From M3007 sp046160625 (GTDB taxonomy: Bacteria > Bacteroidota > Bacteroidia > Chitinophagales > Saprospiraceae), in NCBI GenBank assembly GCA_046160625.1, contig JBJXGZ010000044.1, positions 1 through 64,000 of the forward strand: a stretch of DNA of 64,000 nt, given 5' to 3'. How positions within the stretch are numbered: position 1 is the first letter of the stretch; each line of letters starts with the position of its first letter. Shown piece by piece: positions 53,671 through 63,629 of this stretch. The notes under the pieces were generated by a model, which worked only from the letters and a program-made list of their open reading frames with translations, was not told the DNA's origin and did not search any database. Position numbers and translations under genes: made by a program.

Positions 53671-53907
53671 TCAAGAGATGACGCTCTCCAAATAGGCGAT
53701 CGCCTGACCTACGGTTTGGATACCTTCTGCTTGCTCGTCAGGGATAGACACATCGAATTCTTTTTCAAATTCCATGATGAGTTCAACTGTATCGAGCGAG
53801 TCGGCACCGAGGTCATTGATGAAGCTTGCTTCTGGAGCCACATCTGTTCCTTCAACACCTAATTTGTCAATGATGATTTTTTTAACGCGTTCGGCTATGC
53901 TTGCCAT
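53671..53907 (-). CDS. acpP: Acyl carrier protein
   Basis: A 78-residue acidic helical protein. The phosphopantetheine attachment site is Ser37 in GADSLDTVELIMEFE. The start MASIAERVKKIIID at 53907 gives the standard length. It carries acyl chains in fatty-acid synthesis. fabF, its common neighbour, is not present. Confidence 0.97.
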   Translation of the reverse strand: MASIAERVKKIIIDKLGVEGTDVAPEASFINDLGADSLDTVELIMEFEKEFDVSIPDEQAEGIQTVGQAIAYLESVIS

Positions 53908-54142
53908 GTTTTTCAAAACTTGTTGGTGAAAAAAAGTCTATTTTTCTGGGGGCAAAGAAACGCCAACTAGCAGCTTTATCAAACATTTCGGCTTTATTTT
54001 TTTGAAAAGGAAGAAATCATAACCCCCCTAACTTTTCGTAATACAAACACTTAGTCTTGTTGACAGGAAAGAAAACACATGGTTTTTCTTTCCCTTTTAC
54101 AAAGTTTTGAACAACCAAGACACAAAACAGAGGCAAATTCGG

Positions 54143-54173
54143 TTTGAAAACCTGGCGGATGGTGTTAATTTTG
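54143..54173 (+). promoter_or_regulatory. Promoter TTTG-N19-TAATTTTG for pyk
   Basis: TTTG at 54143-54146 and TAATTTTG at 54166-54173 with exactly 19 nt between them, a full match to the Bacteroidota housekeeping promoter. It lies about 50 bp before the pyruvate kinase ATG, at the end of the 313-bp gap from acpP. Confidence 0.75.
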
Positions 54174-54221
54174 CGCCGCAAAGCTTATTGTAAAAAATAC
54201 ACTTAAAACACAAAAAAAAGA

Positions 54222-55712
54222 ATGGCACTTTCGGAAGCAGCAGTATTGCTTGAAAAAAACAAGTCCCACCTGCGCAAAGATGGCTCGCAGTTTACCAAAA
54301 TCGTTGCCACAGTAGGGCCTGCCTGCAGCTCCCCAGAGAAGCTCCTTGAACTGATTGAAGCCGGAGTGGACGTTTTTCGCCTTAATTTTAGTCATGGTAC
54401 TCATAAGGATCATTTACAGGTTATCGAGCGTATACAAGTCATCAATATCGAACACAAGCTTCATATCGGCATCCTCGCAGACTTGCAGGGCCCAAAACTT
54501 CGGGTCGGCAAAATCAAAGACGATGCCCTGCTCCTGACCGAAGGCGATATTATCACGATTACGAACGACGAGCTAGCGGAGGGTACGCAAGACAATATAT
54601 ACATGTCCTACGATCAGTTTGCTGAAGACTGTGAAGTGGGTGAACGCATCTTGATGGACGATGGCAAGCTGGTTTTCGAGGTGACTGAAACCAACAATAG
54701 AGATACTGTGCGCCTAAAGACGGTTCATGGTGGGACACTAAGCAGTAATAAAGGGGTGAATCTTCCGGATACAAACGTCAAACTTCCAGCCCTAACCGAA
54801 AAGGATAAGGAAGACCTTGATTTCATACTTACCCAAGATGTCAACTGGATTGCGCTCTCCTTCGTTCGCCGGGCTTCAGACCTTGACCCCGTGAAGGATG
54901 CCATTGAAAAAGCCAATCATCAAGCCAAAATCATGGCAAAAATTGAAAAGCCGGAGGCGGTTAAAAACCTGCGTGAGATTATCCGTGCTTGCAATGGGAT
55001 CATGGTTGCTCGGGGCGATTTGGGTGTTGAAATGCCGATAGAGCAACTGCCTATGACCCAAAAAGACATCATTCACATGTGTATGCAGTACGCAAGACCA
55101 GTCATTGTAGCTACACAGATGATGGATAGTATGATATTGAACCCGTCTCCCACACGCGCAGAAGTGACGGATGTTGCCAACGCTGTTTTAGACGGCGCCG
55201 ATGCAGTGATGCTCAGTGGCGAGACATCTGTAGGCAAATACCCCGAACTAGTTATCAAGTATATGACTAAAATTATCGGAGAAGCCGAAAAACAATACTG
55301 GCCGCAGATAAATACCCGTCGTCCTACCCCTTCAAAAAACTTTATGCTGTATCACTCTGACGTGATTTGTTTTAGTGCCTGCAACGTAGCAGAAGAAATT
55401 GGCGCAAAAGGTATTGTTGGGCATACCACATCAGGTTATACGGCCTTCAAAATCAGCAGCTTCCGACCAAAGTCACAAATATTTATCTTTAGTGACAAAC
55501 ACATCAAACTTGGTGCGTTCAACCTGTTGTGGGGTGTACAATGCTTTTACTACAACCGCTTCACTACTACTGACGAGACAATTCAGGATTGCACTGATAT
55601 TCTAAAAGAAAAAGGTTTTGTAAAACAGGGCGACACCATAATCAATACTGGCTCTATGCCTATGGGACGCCGGTTGCCGACCAATATGTTGAAGGTTACA
55701 GAAGTGGAATGA
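54222..55712 (+). CDS. pyk: Pyruvate kinase
   Basis: A 496-residue enzyme converting PEP and ADP to pyruvate and ATP. Core motifs: KIVATVGPACSSPEKL, FRLNFSHGTHKDH, the active-site IMAKIEKPEAVKNL (Lys and Glu), VARGDLGVEMP, and MMDSMILNPSPTRAEVTDVANAVLDGADAVMLSGE. The C-terminal domain (from about 375) has the ASSP-like HTTSGYTAFKISSFRP region. Preceded by a full consensus promoter and followed 19 bp later by cysS. Confidence 0.96.
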   Translation: MALSEAAVLLEKNKSHLRKDGSQFTKIVATVGPACSSPEKLLELIEAGVDVFRLNFSHGTHKDHLQVIERIQVINIEHKLHIGILADLQGPKLRVGKIKDDALLLTEGDIITITNDELAEGTQDNIYMSYDQFAEDCEVGERILMDDGKLVFEVTETNNRDTVRLKTVHGGTLSSNKGVNLPDTNVKLPALTEKDKEDLDFILTQDVNWIALSFVRRASDLDPVKDAIEKANHQAKIMAKIEKPEAVKNLREIIRACNGIMVARGDLGVEMPIEQLPMTQKDIIHMCMQYARPVIVATQMMDSMILNPSPTRAEVTDVANAVLDGADAVMLSGETSVGKYPELVIKYMTKIIGEAEKQYWPQINTRRPTPSKNFMLYHSDVICFSACNVAEEIGAKGIVGHTTSGYTAFKISSFRPKSQIFIFSDKHIKLGAFNLLWGVQCFYYNRFTTTDETIQDCTDILKEKGFVKQGDTIINTGSMPMGRRLPTNMLKVTEVE

Positions 55713-55731
55713 GAGCTTACCTTTGCGCCCT

Positions 55732-57237
55732 ATGACAGAACTTCGTATACTCAAGATTCACAATACCCTTTCGGGTAAAAAGGAAGAATTCCGCCCTATC
55801 ACCCCTGGCTACATCGGAATGTACGTCTGCGGCCCCACTGTTTACAGCGACGTTCATTTAGGCAACTGCCGCACCTTTTGTAGCTTCGATACCATTTATA
55901 GATACCTCCTGCACATCGGTTATAAAGTGCGTTATGTTCGCAATATAACAGATGTTGGCCACCTTACTGATGATGGCGAAGACCGTATGGCGAAAGGAGC
56001 GAAAGTTGCCCAACTCGAACCCATGGAAGTTGCCCAGCGCTACACCGTGGGCTTTCATGATATGATGCGGCTCTTTAACACCTTGCCGCCCAGCATCGAA
56101 CCTCAGGCAACGGGACATATCATCGAACAAATAGAAATGGTGCAGGAAATCCTGGATAAGGGTCTGGCTTACGTGCGCAACGGGTCTGTTTATTTTGATG
56201 TGCCAAAATTTTCCACCATATATCCGGGCGTTTACGGTGCGGTGAGCGGTCGCATCCTTGAGGACCTTTACTCCGAAACCCGGGAACTCAAAAGCCAGGA
56301 GGAGAAAAATCATCCCGCCGACTTTGCTGTCTGGATGAAAGCGCGCCCACAGGACCTGATGGTCTGGAATAGCCCCTGGTCTGTGGGATTTCCCGGGTGG
56401 CACCTGGAATGTTCTGCCATGAGTACCAAATATTTAGGCAAAACATTTGACATCCATGGGGGTGGAAACGACTTGAAATTTCCACACCACGAAAACGAGG
56501 TGGCGCAAAACCACGGTGCTTGCGGCTGCCACCCAGCCAACTATTGGGTGCACACCAATATGTTGTTGCTAAACGGTAAAAAGATGAGCAAAAGCGATGG
56601 GAACACCATTTCACCCACCGAACTTTTCACGGGGACCAGCGAACATACCAGCAAGGCATATTCTCCCATGGCGATGCGCTTTTTCATGCTTATGGCCCAC
56701 TACCGAAGCACGCTTGACATTACAGATGATGGGCTGATGGCAGCAGAGAAAGGCTTTGTTAAAATCATGGAAACCAATCGTTTACTACAAGGCCTTGTGG
56801 TGAATGCCCGTGATTTTGACGGTTCAGAAACAGATGCTGACCGCGCCATTTTGTCGCTTATACAGGAGGCATACACTGGTATGGACGACGATTTCAATAC
56901 CGCCATTGCGATAGCTGCGCTCAATGAATTGGGTAGTTTTGTGCACAAATTGGCAAACCAACAATTGGCCTCTGGCGATGTCTCCCCTTGGGTAATTGAG
57001 CGTTTGAAAATCACGTTCAGCACGTTCCTGTTTGATATATTTGGTCTTGCTGACGAATCTGCTGCGGGCAATGACAGCAGTACTTTAGAGGGCTTGATGA
57101 GCCTTATCCTCGAAATAAGAGAACAGGCGCGCACGCAAAAAGACTGGAACACAAGCGACAAAATCCGTGATGCTTTAGCGGCGGTCGGGATTACTGTAAA
57201 AGATGGGAAAGAAGGGGTTAGTTGGGCAAAGGCATGA
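55732..57237 (+). CDS. cysS: Cysteinyl-tRNA synthetase
   Basis: A 501-residue class I synthetase. The HIGH-type motif is HLGN in CGPTVYSDVHLGNCRTF, and the KMSKS motif is KKMSKSDGN. Cys and His in the CGPTVY, HLECSAM and FPHHENEVAQ regions are the expected zinc ligands. It starts 19 bp after the pyk stop. A TACCTTTG box lies 7 bp before the ATG and might give a nearly leaderless message; this is weak. Confidence 0.96.
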   Translation: MTELRILKIHNTLSGKKEEFRPITPGYIGMYVCGPTVYSDVHLGNCRTFCSFDTIYRYLLHIGYKVRYVRNITDVGHLTDDGEDRMAKGAKVAQLEPMEVAQRYTVGFHDMMRLFNTLPPSIEPQATGHIIEQIEMVQEILDKGLAYVRNGSVYFDVPKFSTIYPGVYGAVSGRILEDLYSETRELKSQEEKNHPADFAVWMKARPQDLMVWNSPWSVGFPGWHLECSAMSTKYLGKTFDIHGGGNDLKFPHHENEVAQNHGACGCHPANYWVHTNMLLLNGKKMSKSDGNTISPTELFTGTSEHTSKAYSPMAMRFFMLMAHYRSTLDITDDGLMAAEKGFVKIMETNRLLQGLVVNARDFDGSETDADRAILSLIQEAYTGMDDDFNTAIAIAALNELGSFVHKLANQQLASGDVSPWVIERLKITFSTFLFDIFGLADESAAGNDSSTLEGLMSLILEIREQARTQKDWNTSDKIRDALAAVGITVKDGKEGVSWAKA

Positions 57238-57321
57238 AATATTCCATAGCATCCCGCCATTTTGCCGGAAATTTGCATCCTCTCATATAAATACTTTCTC
57301 TGATCATTAAAGCGCACTCCA

Positions 57322-57543
57322 ATGTCTAGTGACAATCGCATCCGTAACCGAGGCAATGTCCGAATGCCACTTATCATTCTTGGTTTATGTATGACGGCCA
57401 TTTACATCGGCCTCGGCTCTTGGCTGCTTTTGGACAAAAGCTTCATTTCTTACATCCCGCTGGAATTCCGCAATATTTTTGCAGTTTTACTACTTGTTTA
57501 TGGCACTTACCGAGGCTGGAGGGTTTATGCTGATTACTTTTAA
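57322..57543 (+). CDS. Small two-helix membrane protein
   Basis: A 73-residue protein with two hydrophobic segments (IILGLCMTAIYIGLGSWLLL and NIFAVLLLVYGTYRGW). It lies 11 bp before the PstS-like gene and is probably cotranscribed. Function unknown; such small proteins precede PstS-like genes in Bacteroidota. Confidence 0.65.
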   Translation: MSSDNRIRNRGNVRMPLIILGLCMTAIYIGLGSWLLLDKSFISYIPLEFRNIFAVLLLVYGTYRGWRVYADYF

Positions 57544-57554
57544 ACAACATTGTT

Positions 57555-58484
57555 ATGCTTCGCAACATTTTGATTTTTAAAATAGTGTCGCTTCTGTGGA
57601 TTTCATGTGCCGAGCGCGACAAGACAGGAAAAGTGCTTGACACGATAACTACCGGCGAAATAACCATAGCAGTGGAAGAAGGGTATAAACCCGTTATTTC
57701 GTCCTGCATTGATGTCTTTGATTCAATATACCGTACTGCCAAAATCAACCCACGATATGTATCAGAAGGGGAAGCCGTGAACGCACTCATTCAGGATTCT
57801 GTACAGGTTATTATCATTGGTCGGAAATTGGCCCCAAAAGAGACCGAATATTTTCAATCCCGCGGGTTTACTCCGCCAACTACACCCATTGCGTACGACG
57901 CACTTGCGATCATACTCCATCCAGAAAATCGGGACACAGTCCTAACCGAGCAACAAGTCCAATCGCTCCTCAGCGGAAAAACAACCGCCTGGAAAGAAAT
58001 CAATCCAAAATCCCTACTGGGGAACATTCAATTGGTGTTCGACAATCCAATGAGTGGAACCCTGCGTTATGTGCAGGATTCGATTATTGCGGGTCAGGAA
58101 CTTTCCAAACAGGCATCCGCGCTGAAAAGCAATGCTGAGGTAATTGAATATGTCAGCAAAAATAAAAGCGCCATTGGCATCATCTCTGCCAACTGGATTT
58201 CGGACACAGATGACGGTGGAGTACAAAAGTTCCTGCGTGAAATCAAAATTGCGGATGTGGCTAAAGAAACAGGAAAAGAGGGTTATGGGCCTTATCAGGC
58301 GTATTTAGCTACTGGCGATTATCCGTACAAACGCACGGTGTACATCATCAATGCCCAGGCACGGCGCAATGGATTGGGTGCCGGATTTGCCTCCTATTTG
58401 GCCAAAGACGGCCAGCGCATTATGCTCAAAGACGGCCTTTTGCCAGCCAATGCAGTAACGCGTTTGATCAAATCAAGCCACTAA
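57555..58484 (+). CDS. PstS-like phosphate-binding lipoprotein
   Basis: A 309-residue lipoprotein (LLWISC lipobox). A periplasmic binding fold of the PstS type: GEITIAVEEGYKPVISSCID, AYDALAIILHPEN and a C-terminal segment GLGAGFASYLAKDGQR. The anion-binding loops are less typical than in classical PstS, so the ligand may not be phosphate. No pstCAB genes follow; instead a TPR protein gene does, an arrangement seen in Bacteroidota near ExbBD systems. Confidence 0.75.
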   Translation: MLRNILIFKIVSLLWISCAERDKTGKVLDTITTGEITIAVEEGYKPVISSCIDVFDSIYRTAKINPRYVSEGEAVNALIQDSVQVIIIGRKLAPKETEYFQSRGFTPPTTPIAYDALAIILHPENRDTVLTEQQVQSLLSGKTTAWKEINPKSLLGNIQLVFDNPMSGTLRYVQDSIIAGQELSKQASALKSNAEVIEYVSKNKSAIGIISANWISDTDDGGVQKFLREIKIADVAKETGKEGYGPYQAYLATGDYPYKRTVYIINAQARRNGLGAGFASYLAKDGQRIMLKDGLLPANAVTRLIKSSH

Positions 58485-58624
58485 ATATTAAATGTTTGTC
58501 AAAATTGCGGTTTAGGTGTCTTTTTCTCCCTGAATTGCGTCAATATAAAAAGCGGAATTCGCCCCAGAAAAAAAGGCCAGCGAAAGACGCCATTTGTTTC
58601 TAAACACATTACTTTTTCCGAACA

Positions 58625-60313
58625 ATGACAACTCTTCTGAAAAAAGCCCTTTTCTCTGTGGCAATTCTTTTTGCCCAATCGGCCTTTGGCCAAAGCCATG
58701 CTGCGGGTATCGAAGCAATGCAACTCGAAGACTGGGACAAGGCAATAAGCATATATGCTGGCCTGATAAAGGCTAACCCCACAGACCAAAGTGCTTTCTT
58801 GAGCCTTGGCAACGCCTATCTGGCTAAAGGCGACAAGGAAAACGCCTTGGCGAACTTCAAAAATGCATCTAATACAAATTCTGATGCGCCCATGACTTAT
58901 GTTGCTAATGGCCGTGTCCTGCTGCTCGAAAACAATATGATGGAAGCCGAAAAGCAGTTTGGGAAAGCAAAGAAGTATGCCAAAAAAGATATGACTACCT
59001 GGAGGCAGCTTGGGGAATCGTTTTTCTACTATATCGCGCCAGGAACTAAAAAACCCAACCTCCTCAAAGCTGAAGAGTATTTCAAAGCGGCACTAGAAAT
59101 TTCCTCCAAAGATTTTGCCCTTCAAATGTCTCTTGGTGCTGCGTACAGAGAAATGTCAAGTGGCGGGCCGGCGGCTCAGCATTATGAATTTGCGGAAGTA
59201 CTGGAGCCGAAAAACCCGCTCCCTAAACTCATGCTGGCAAAGGTTTACCGTATTGCTAAGGTGCCAGAAAAGCCGCTAATTTTCTACAACAAAGCCATCC
59301 AGGTTGCGCCCAATTATAGCCCTGCTTTGCGCGGCAAAGCAGAGTACTTCTTCTTTGTGAAATACAACTATGATGAGGCTGCAAAAGCGTATAAAGAGTT
59401 GATAGACAATGGCTCTGAGGTGAAAATTGAGGATGAAATGCAGCTTGCCAACTGCTATTACCTCACAAAAAACTGTGTTGCTACCAGCGAGCTAGTGGAA
59501 AAAATCCTGCAAAAGGACCCCTCTAAAAACTACCTCCGCAGGCTTCAGGCATATTGTGATTTTGAGAATGGTGAATTCGTGCGAGGCTTAAAAATTTTGG
59601 ATGACTACTTCAAAATTGTCCCTCCTGAAAAAGTGTTAACCTCTGACTATGAGTACCACGCCAAATTGCTGGTGCAAACCAAGGGCGATACGATGCAGGC
59701 CATTAACGACTATAAAAAAGTCATTGCCATGGACAGTAGCAAATGGAGGGTTTACGAGGATATAGACAAACTGGAGTGGGCCCGCAAAAATTATTGTGGC
59801 GCCTTGAGCGCATACAAATCGTATCTCGACTCTGTTGAAACCCCGAAAGCAACCGATTGGTATAACCTGGGGATGCGCCATTATTTCTGTAAAGAAGACG
59901 TCATGCACTTCCAAAATGCTGAAATGGCTTTTGCTAAGGTGACGGAGATAAACCCTCAAGCTGCAATTGGTTGGCTTTGGGCCGCTAAATCTGCGGAAAA
60001 GAAAGACCCTTCACCAGACTCCATTGCTGTTCACCCTGAATTGGCAAATGAATATGGCCACGCCAGGACGTTCTACGAAAAGTACGCTGAGGTAGCAGAA
60101 CTGGAGAAAGATAAAAACAAAAGAGACTTGCCAAAGGCTTACCAGTATCTTGCATACTGCTATTTTGTAAAGGTAGAAGCCGAAAAATTCAATCCAATTA
60201 TGGACAAATGGCAGGCGATGGAAACAGACCCTGCCCAGATTCAAACCATAATGGAAATGAGGCAGGAATTTGGAAAAGAACCGGCTCCTAATGGCGACGG
60301 GGGGAAGAATTAG
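58625..60313 (+). CDS. Exported TPR protein
   Basis: A 562-residue protein with a signal peptide (MTTLLKKALFSVAILFAQSAFG). Most of the rest (25-540) is tetratricopeptide repeats, e.g. AFLSLGNAYLAKGDKENALANFKNA and AAIGWLWAAKSAEK. It probably acts in the periplasm as a scaffold and follows the PstS-like gene on the same strand with a 140-bp gap. Function unknown. Confidence 0.8.
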   Translation: MTTLLKKALFSVAILFAQSAFGQSHAAGIEAMQLEDWDKAISIYAGLIKANPTDQSAFLSLGNAYLAKGDKENALANFKNASNTNSDAPMTYVANGRVLLLENNMMEAEKQFGKAKKYAKKDMTTWRQLGESFFYYIAPGTKKPNLLKAEEYFKAALEISSKDFALQMSLGAAYREMSSGGPAAQHYEFAEVLEPKNPLPKLMLAKVYRIAKVPEKPLIFYNKAIQVAPNYSPALRGKAEYFFFVKYNYDEAAKAYKELIDNGSEVKIEDEMQLANCYYLTKNCVATSELVEKILQKDPSKNYLRRLQAYCDFENGEFVRGLKILDDYFKIVPPEKVLTSDYEYHAKLLVQTKGDTMQAINDYKKVIAMDSSKWRVYEDIDKLEWARKNYCGALSAYKSYLDSVETPKATDWYNLGMRHYFCKEDVMHFQNAEMAFAKVTEINPQAAIGWLWAAKSAEKKDPSPDSIAVHPELANEYGHARTFYEKYAEVAELEKDKNKRDLPKAYQYLAYCYFVKVEAEKFNPIMDKWQAMETDPAQIQTIMEMRQEFGKEPAPNGDGGKN

Positions 60314-60466
60314 TGATGCTTGGCGCAATACTGGCAATACAAGGGGCTATCTGCATTTCGCAGGTGGCCCCTTGTAATTGAGTTAGTTTTGGTTTTGGCA
60401 TTTATACTCCTGTTTTTTGTCAAATACTGTCAGGCAGCGATATTATTGCCTGTTGCATCTGTCGGA

Positions 60467-61084
60467 ATGCGTACCTTCGGGGAGTTTGCAGCCCCAGCGA
60501 GCCACCTACATAGTTCTCCCAACTATCGTAATCCTTTGAACGAACATGAACTTATCCGAGGTTGCTTGCGCGGGTCAGCGCAGTGCCAGCGCGACTTGTA
60601 TGAGCGTTTTGCTAGCAAGATGTACGCTGTGTGCCTGCGGTATGCCCGGACAAGGGAGGATGCTGCTGATATCTTGCAAGAAGGATTTTTAAAAGTCTTT
60701 TCAAAACTGGGACAGTTCCAGTTTCAAGGATCATTTGAAGGTTGGGTGAGGCGTGTGATGGTCAATACTGCACTGAGGGCTTACCAGAAACAACGCCATG
60801 AGTTTGAACAGAGTGGCTATGAAAGATTGCCAGATTTGCCCGTAGAACCTGACGCCATTGCGATGCTCTCAGCAACAGAACTTTTAGACCTCGTGCGCCA
60901 ATTGCCGGATGGTTATCGCGCAGTGTTCAATTTGGTGGCGATTGAAGGATACTCGCATGCAGAAGCGGCCAATCTGTTGGGCATCCAGGAAAGTACTTCC
61001 CGATCGCAATTGACCAAGGCGCGGCGGCACTTGGAGGAGGAGGTAGGAAAAATGGAACGGACAATGATCATTAAAGATTTTTGA
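60467..61084 (+). CDS. ECF sigma factor
   Basis: An ECF-type sigma-70 factor. Region 2 is visible in YERFASKMYAVCLRYARTREDAADILQEGFLKVF, with the helix FQGSFEGWVRRVMVNTALRAYQK, and region 4 in QLPDGYRAVFNLVAIEGYSHAEAANLLGIQESTSRSQLTKARRHLEE. The start is uncertain: ATG 60467 gives 205 residues, while TTG 60536 (LNEHELIRGCLRGS) gives 182 residues and fits the family better. Followed by a membrane/barrel protein gene likely to control it. Confidence 0.9.
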   Translation: MRTFGEFAAPASHLHSSPNYRNPLNEHELIRGCLRGSAQCQRDLYERFASKMYAVCLRYARTREDAADILQEGFLKVFSKLGQFQFQGSFEGWVRRVMVNTALRAYQKQRHEFEQSGYERLPDLPVEPDAIAMLSATELLDLVRQLPDGYRAVFNLVAIEGYSHAEAANLLGIQESTSRSQLTKARRHLEEEVGKMERTMIIKDF

Positions 61085-61148
61085 TAAGCAACAAAGGGAT
61101 TGGAATCCCCCCAAGTCAAACCAAAGTTCGAATATCAAGGACAGAATT

Positions 61149-62513
61149 ATGGAAAACCAGAATTATAAAATTGACGAAATTTTCCGACAGCGGCTGCACG
61201 ATGCGGAAGTGCCCCCCCCTCCGTTCGTGTGGCCGGCTGTGGAACATGAGCTGCGTAAACGCAGGCGTCTATGGATATTGTGGTTGTTTGCTTTTGGTTT
61301 CGTAGCTGCCAGTGTAGTGCTTTGGTTCTCAAATCCTTTGGGCGACGTAAATACTCGAGCCGTCACAGCCCCAAGTGCTAATATTCAAACCGATGAACCG
61401 AAAGAGACTCACTTATCGCAAGAAGTCAATGCCAAATCAAACGGGGAGAAATCAGATTTTGAGAAACCAGGAACGATACGATCAAACAAATCTGATTTTG
61501 GGCCGCAGTCTCAAAAAGATTTGAGGAGAAAGCCTTCTGCTATACAAGTGCAATCATCCAATTCAAACCAAACAGAATCAACACCTACGCCAGGATTGAT
61601 TGATTTTGCAATACTGACAACCAGAGAACCCGCCCCCTTGATTACCACCCAGGCATTACAAATTACCCAAACCAAGCAGATATCATCAATATCCCAACAA
61701 AAAAAGGGGACTTCCACAAAACTATTCAAACCGCATTCCCGACGAAAAAAAGCCGAGCCAAAAGTTTGCTATGATTTTGCCCGGCATCCTAGCGCTTGGC
61801 TAATTGATGTGTATGCTGGCCCATCATTGGCACAGAGCTCGATGACGAGCCGTCTCGATGACGAGCCGTATCTAAACCAACGATTGGCAACAGAGCAGCG
61901 TAGTGTGGCTATGAACGCAGGGCTTCGGGTTTCGCTTATGTTCAATCGCAACTTCTTGGTACGTACGGGATTGCATTATGACCAAGTGACAGAAGTGTTC
62001 GAATTCATTGACCCAACCTCTGTTACTTATATCCTGCGTTACAACAACGGCGATCCTACACCAGACACCTTAGGGGTGCAATATGGGGCAAACTACCTGA
62101 AGACCTACAATCGTTACGGGATGCTTGATATCCCGCTGATGATGGGTGTAGAAATGCGTCGCGGTCGGTCAGGATTCAGCATCAACGCTGGCATTTCAGC
62201 AAATGTGCTATTCCAAAAACGAGGCGTTATTATTGATCCAGTCACGCACGAGCCTGCGCGGTTTGGTTCGACCCCCGATAAGCCTAAGAACATCGGCCCG
62301 AACGCCAGATTAAGCCAAGAAGTATTCCGTCCGAATGTGGGGCTGAGTGCTACGGCCAGCATTCAATGGTACTGGCATCTGAATACTCGTTTGCGGCTTT
62401 TTGTAGAACCGTCATTCCGGCAGGTGTTGCGCCCGGTTTCAGTAGACAGCCATCCGGTTGAGCAGCGATACAGCATTCTCGGGCTTCGCCTGGGAGCAAC
62501 AAAGATTTTTTGA
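61149..62513 (+). CDS. Membrane-anchored protein with C-terminal barrel-like domain; possible anti-sigma partner
   Basis: A 454-residue protein. The N-terminus (1-35, RQRLHDAEVPPPPFVWPAVEHEL) resembles anti-sigma cytoplasmic segments next to ECF genes in Bacteroidota, followed by a membrane segment (about 39-60). A Ser/Gln-rich linker (about 65-205) leads to a beta-rich domain (about 215-454, ending RYSILGLRLGATKIF) like a PorT-type outer-membrane barrel. A protein with an inner-membrane helix and an outer-membrane barrel is topologically odd; it might span the envelope, or the beta domain may be periplasmic. Confidence 0.7.
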   Translation: MENQNYKIDEIFRQRLHDAEVPPPPFVWPAVEHELRKRRRLWILWLFAFGFVAASVVLWFSNPLGDVNTRAVTAPSANIQTDEPKETHLSQEVNAKSNGEKSDFEKPGTIRSNKSDFGPQSQKDLRRKPSAIQVQSSNSNQTESTPTPGLIDFAILTTREPAPLITTQALQITQTKQISSISQQKKGTSTKLFKPHSRRKKAEPKVCYDFARHPSAWLIDVYAGPSLAQSSMTSRLDDEPYLNQRLATEQRSVAMNAGLRVSLMFNRNFLVRTGLHYDQVTEVFEFIDPTSVTYILRYNNGDPTPDTLGVQYGANYLKTYNRYGMLDIPLMMGVEMRRGRSGFSINAGISANVLFQKRGVIIDPVTHEPARFGSTPDKPKNIGPNARLSQEVFRPNVGLSATASIQWYWHLNTRLRLFVEPSFRQVLRPVSVDSHPVEQRYSILGLRLGATKIF

Positions 62514-62601
62514 AACAGGAAAAAAAGAAGGGCGAGCAGCGCAAAGCGAGCAAAAAGGCTCTAGTTAATTGTTCAAAACACCGAGATAAAAGCTAGGAAA
62601 A

Positions 62602-63561
62602 ATGTTACGCATTCGATTGTCATATTGGCCTATTTTGATTCTGATCTTGTGGGGTTGCCGCAAGGATGTGGAAGAATTTCAGCCTTACTCGCCTACTGCG
62701 AATGAGATCGGCAACTTAATGTCTGCACAAGTTCCGAGCCCTTCAACACACACGACGTTTACTTTCAACTATCTAACGACTGATAAAGTGTTGGAAACCC
62801 CCGCTGGGGTTCAGATCTTTCTGATAGATACAGACCACCTTTTTTCCAATGCCAATTCTGGAGATCCAGTATTTTGTAGCACCTGCCCGGATTTGAAAAT
62901 AGAGGTTACGGTTGTGTTGGATAAGGGCGATATTGTAGCACGAGGATTGAATACCATCGGGGATGGTTCAATGCTATTTGAGAGTGGGGGAATGGTGCGC
63001 ATTACTGCCAGCTGCAATGGCCAGCAATTGGCACTGTTGCCAGACCGAACCTTGAAAATTCAGATACCAAACAGTGACCCACAAAGTGGCTTTTTTGTGT
63101 ACAATCATATCGGATCAGTTAGCACCAACCAGCAGTGGGCAAAAAGTGATCAGGAGGTTTTTGAAGCCGAATGGCCACTTCCGCTTGGCGTCCAACAAGA
63201 AGGATACGAGCTACTTGTGAAAAACTTAGGTTGGATCGCTTGTGGGCGAGCCCTTGCAGAGCCAAATTCGCTGTTCTGTATTGAGCTTCCCATTGGGTTC
63301 GCCGACCAGAATACATTGGCATACCTTGTATTTAAAAATCAGCAAATCGTAGCACCGCTACAATTTGACCTTGGCCGAAACAAATTTTGCTATCCCAAAA
63401 CCCCTGCAGGATTTCAGGTACAGATGGTGGCTGTGAGCAAATTGGGCGAGCAATATTGGCTTGGAAAAGCCGAAACCGAGATTGGAACCAATGCCACATT
63501 TCAATTGGGCACCCAGCAAATAACTGAGCAAGCCGTACTAAATTTCGTCAAAAGCCTTTGA
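62602..63561 (+). CDS. Lipoprotein of unknown function
   Basis: A 319-residue lipoprotein (ILILWGC, residue 19). The mature protein is beta-rich, with Cys pairs (FCSTCPDLKIEV) and a stretch TLKIQIPNSDPQSGFFVYNH. No domain is recognised. It follows the sigma-factor gene and its membrane partner on the same strand and is likely part of that unit. Confidence 0.65.
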   Translation: MLRIRLSYWPILILILWGCRKDVEEFQPYSPTANEIGNLMSAQVPSPSTHTTFTFNYLTTDKVLETPAGVQIFLIDTDHLFSNANSGDPVFCSTCPDLKIEVTVVLDKGDIVARGLNTIGDGSMLFESGGMVRITASCNGQQLALLPDRTLKIQIPNSDPQSGFFVYNHIGSVSTNQQWAKSDQEVFEAEWPLPLGVQQEGYELLVKNLGWIACGRALAEPNSLFCIELPIGFADQNTLAYLVFKNQQIVAPLQFDLGRNKFCYPKTPAGFQVQMVAVSKLGEQYWLGKAETEIGTNATFQLGTQQITEQAVLNFVKSL

Positions 63562-63629
63562 CCTTCAAATAAATATCCGTGTTTAGTAATTTCGTACAGA
63601 GCCGAGTCGGGAAAGTCCGGTTCGGCTTT

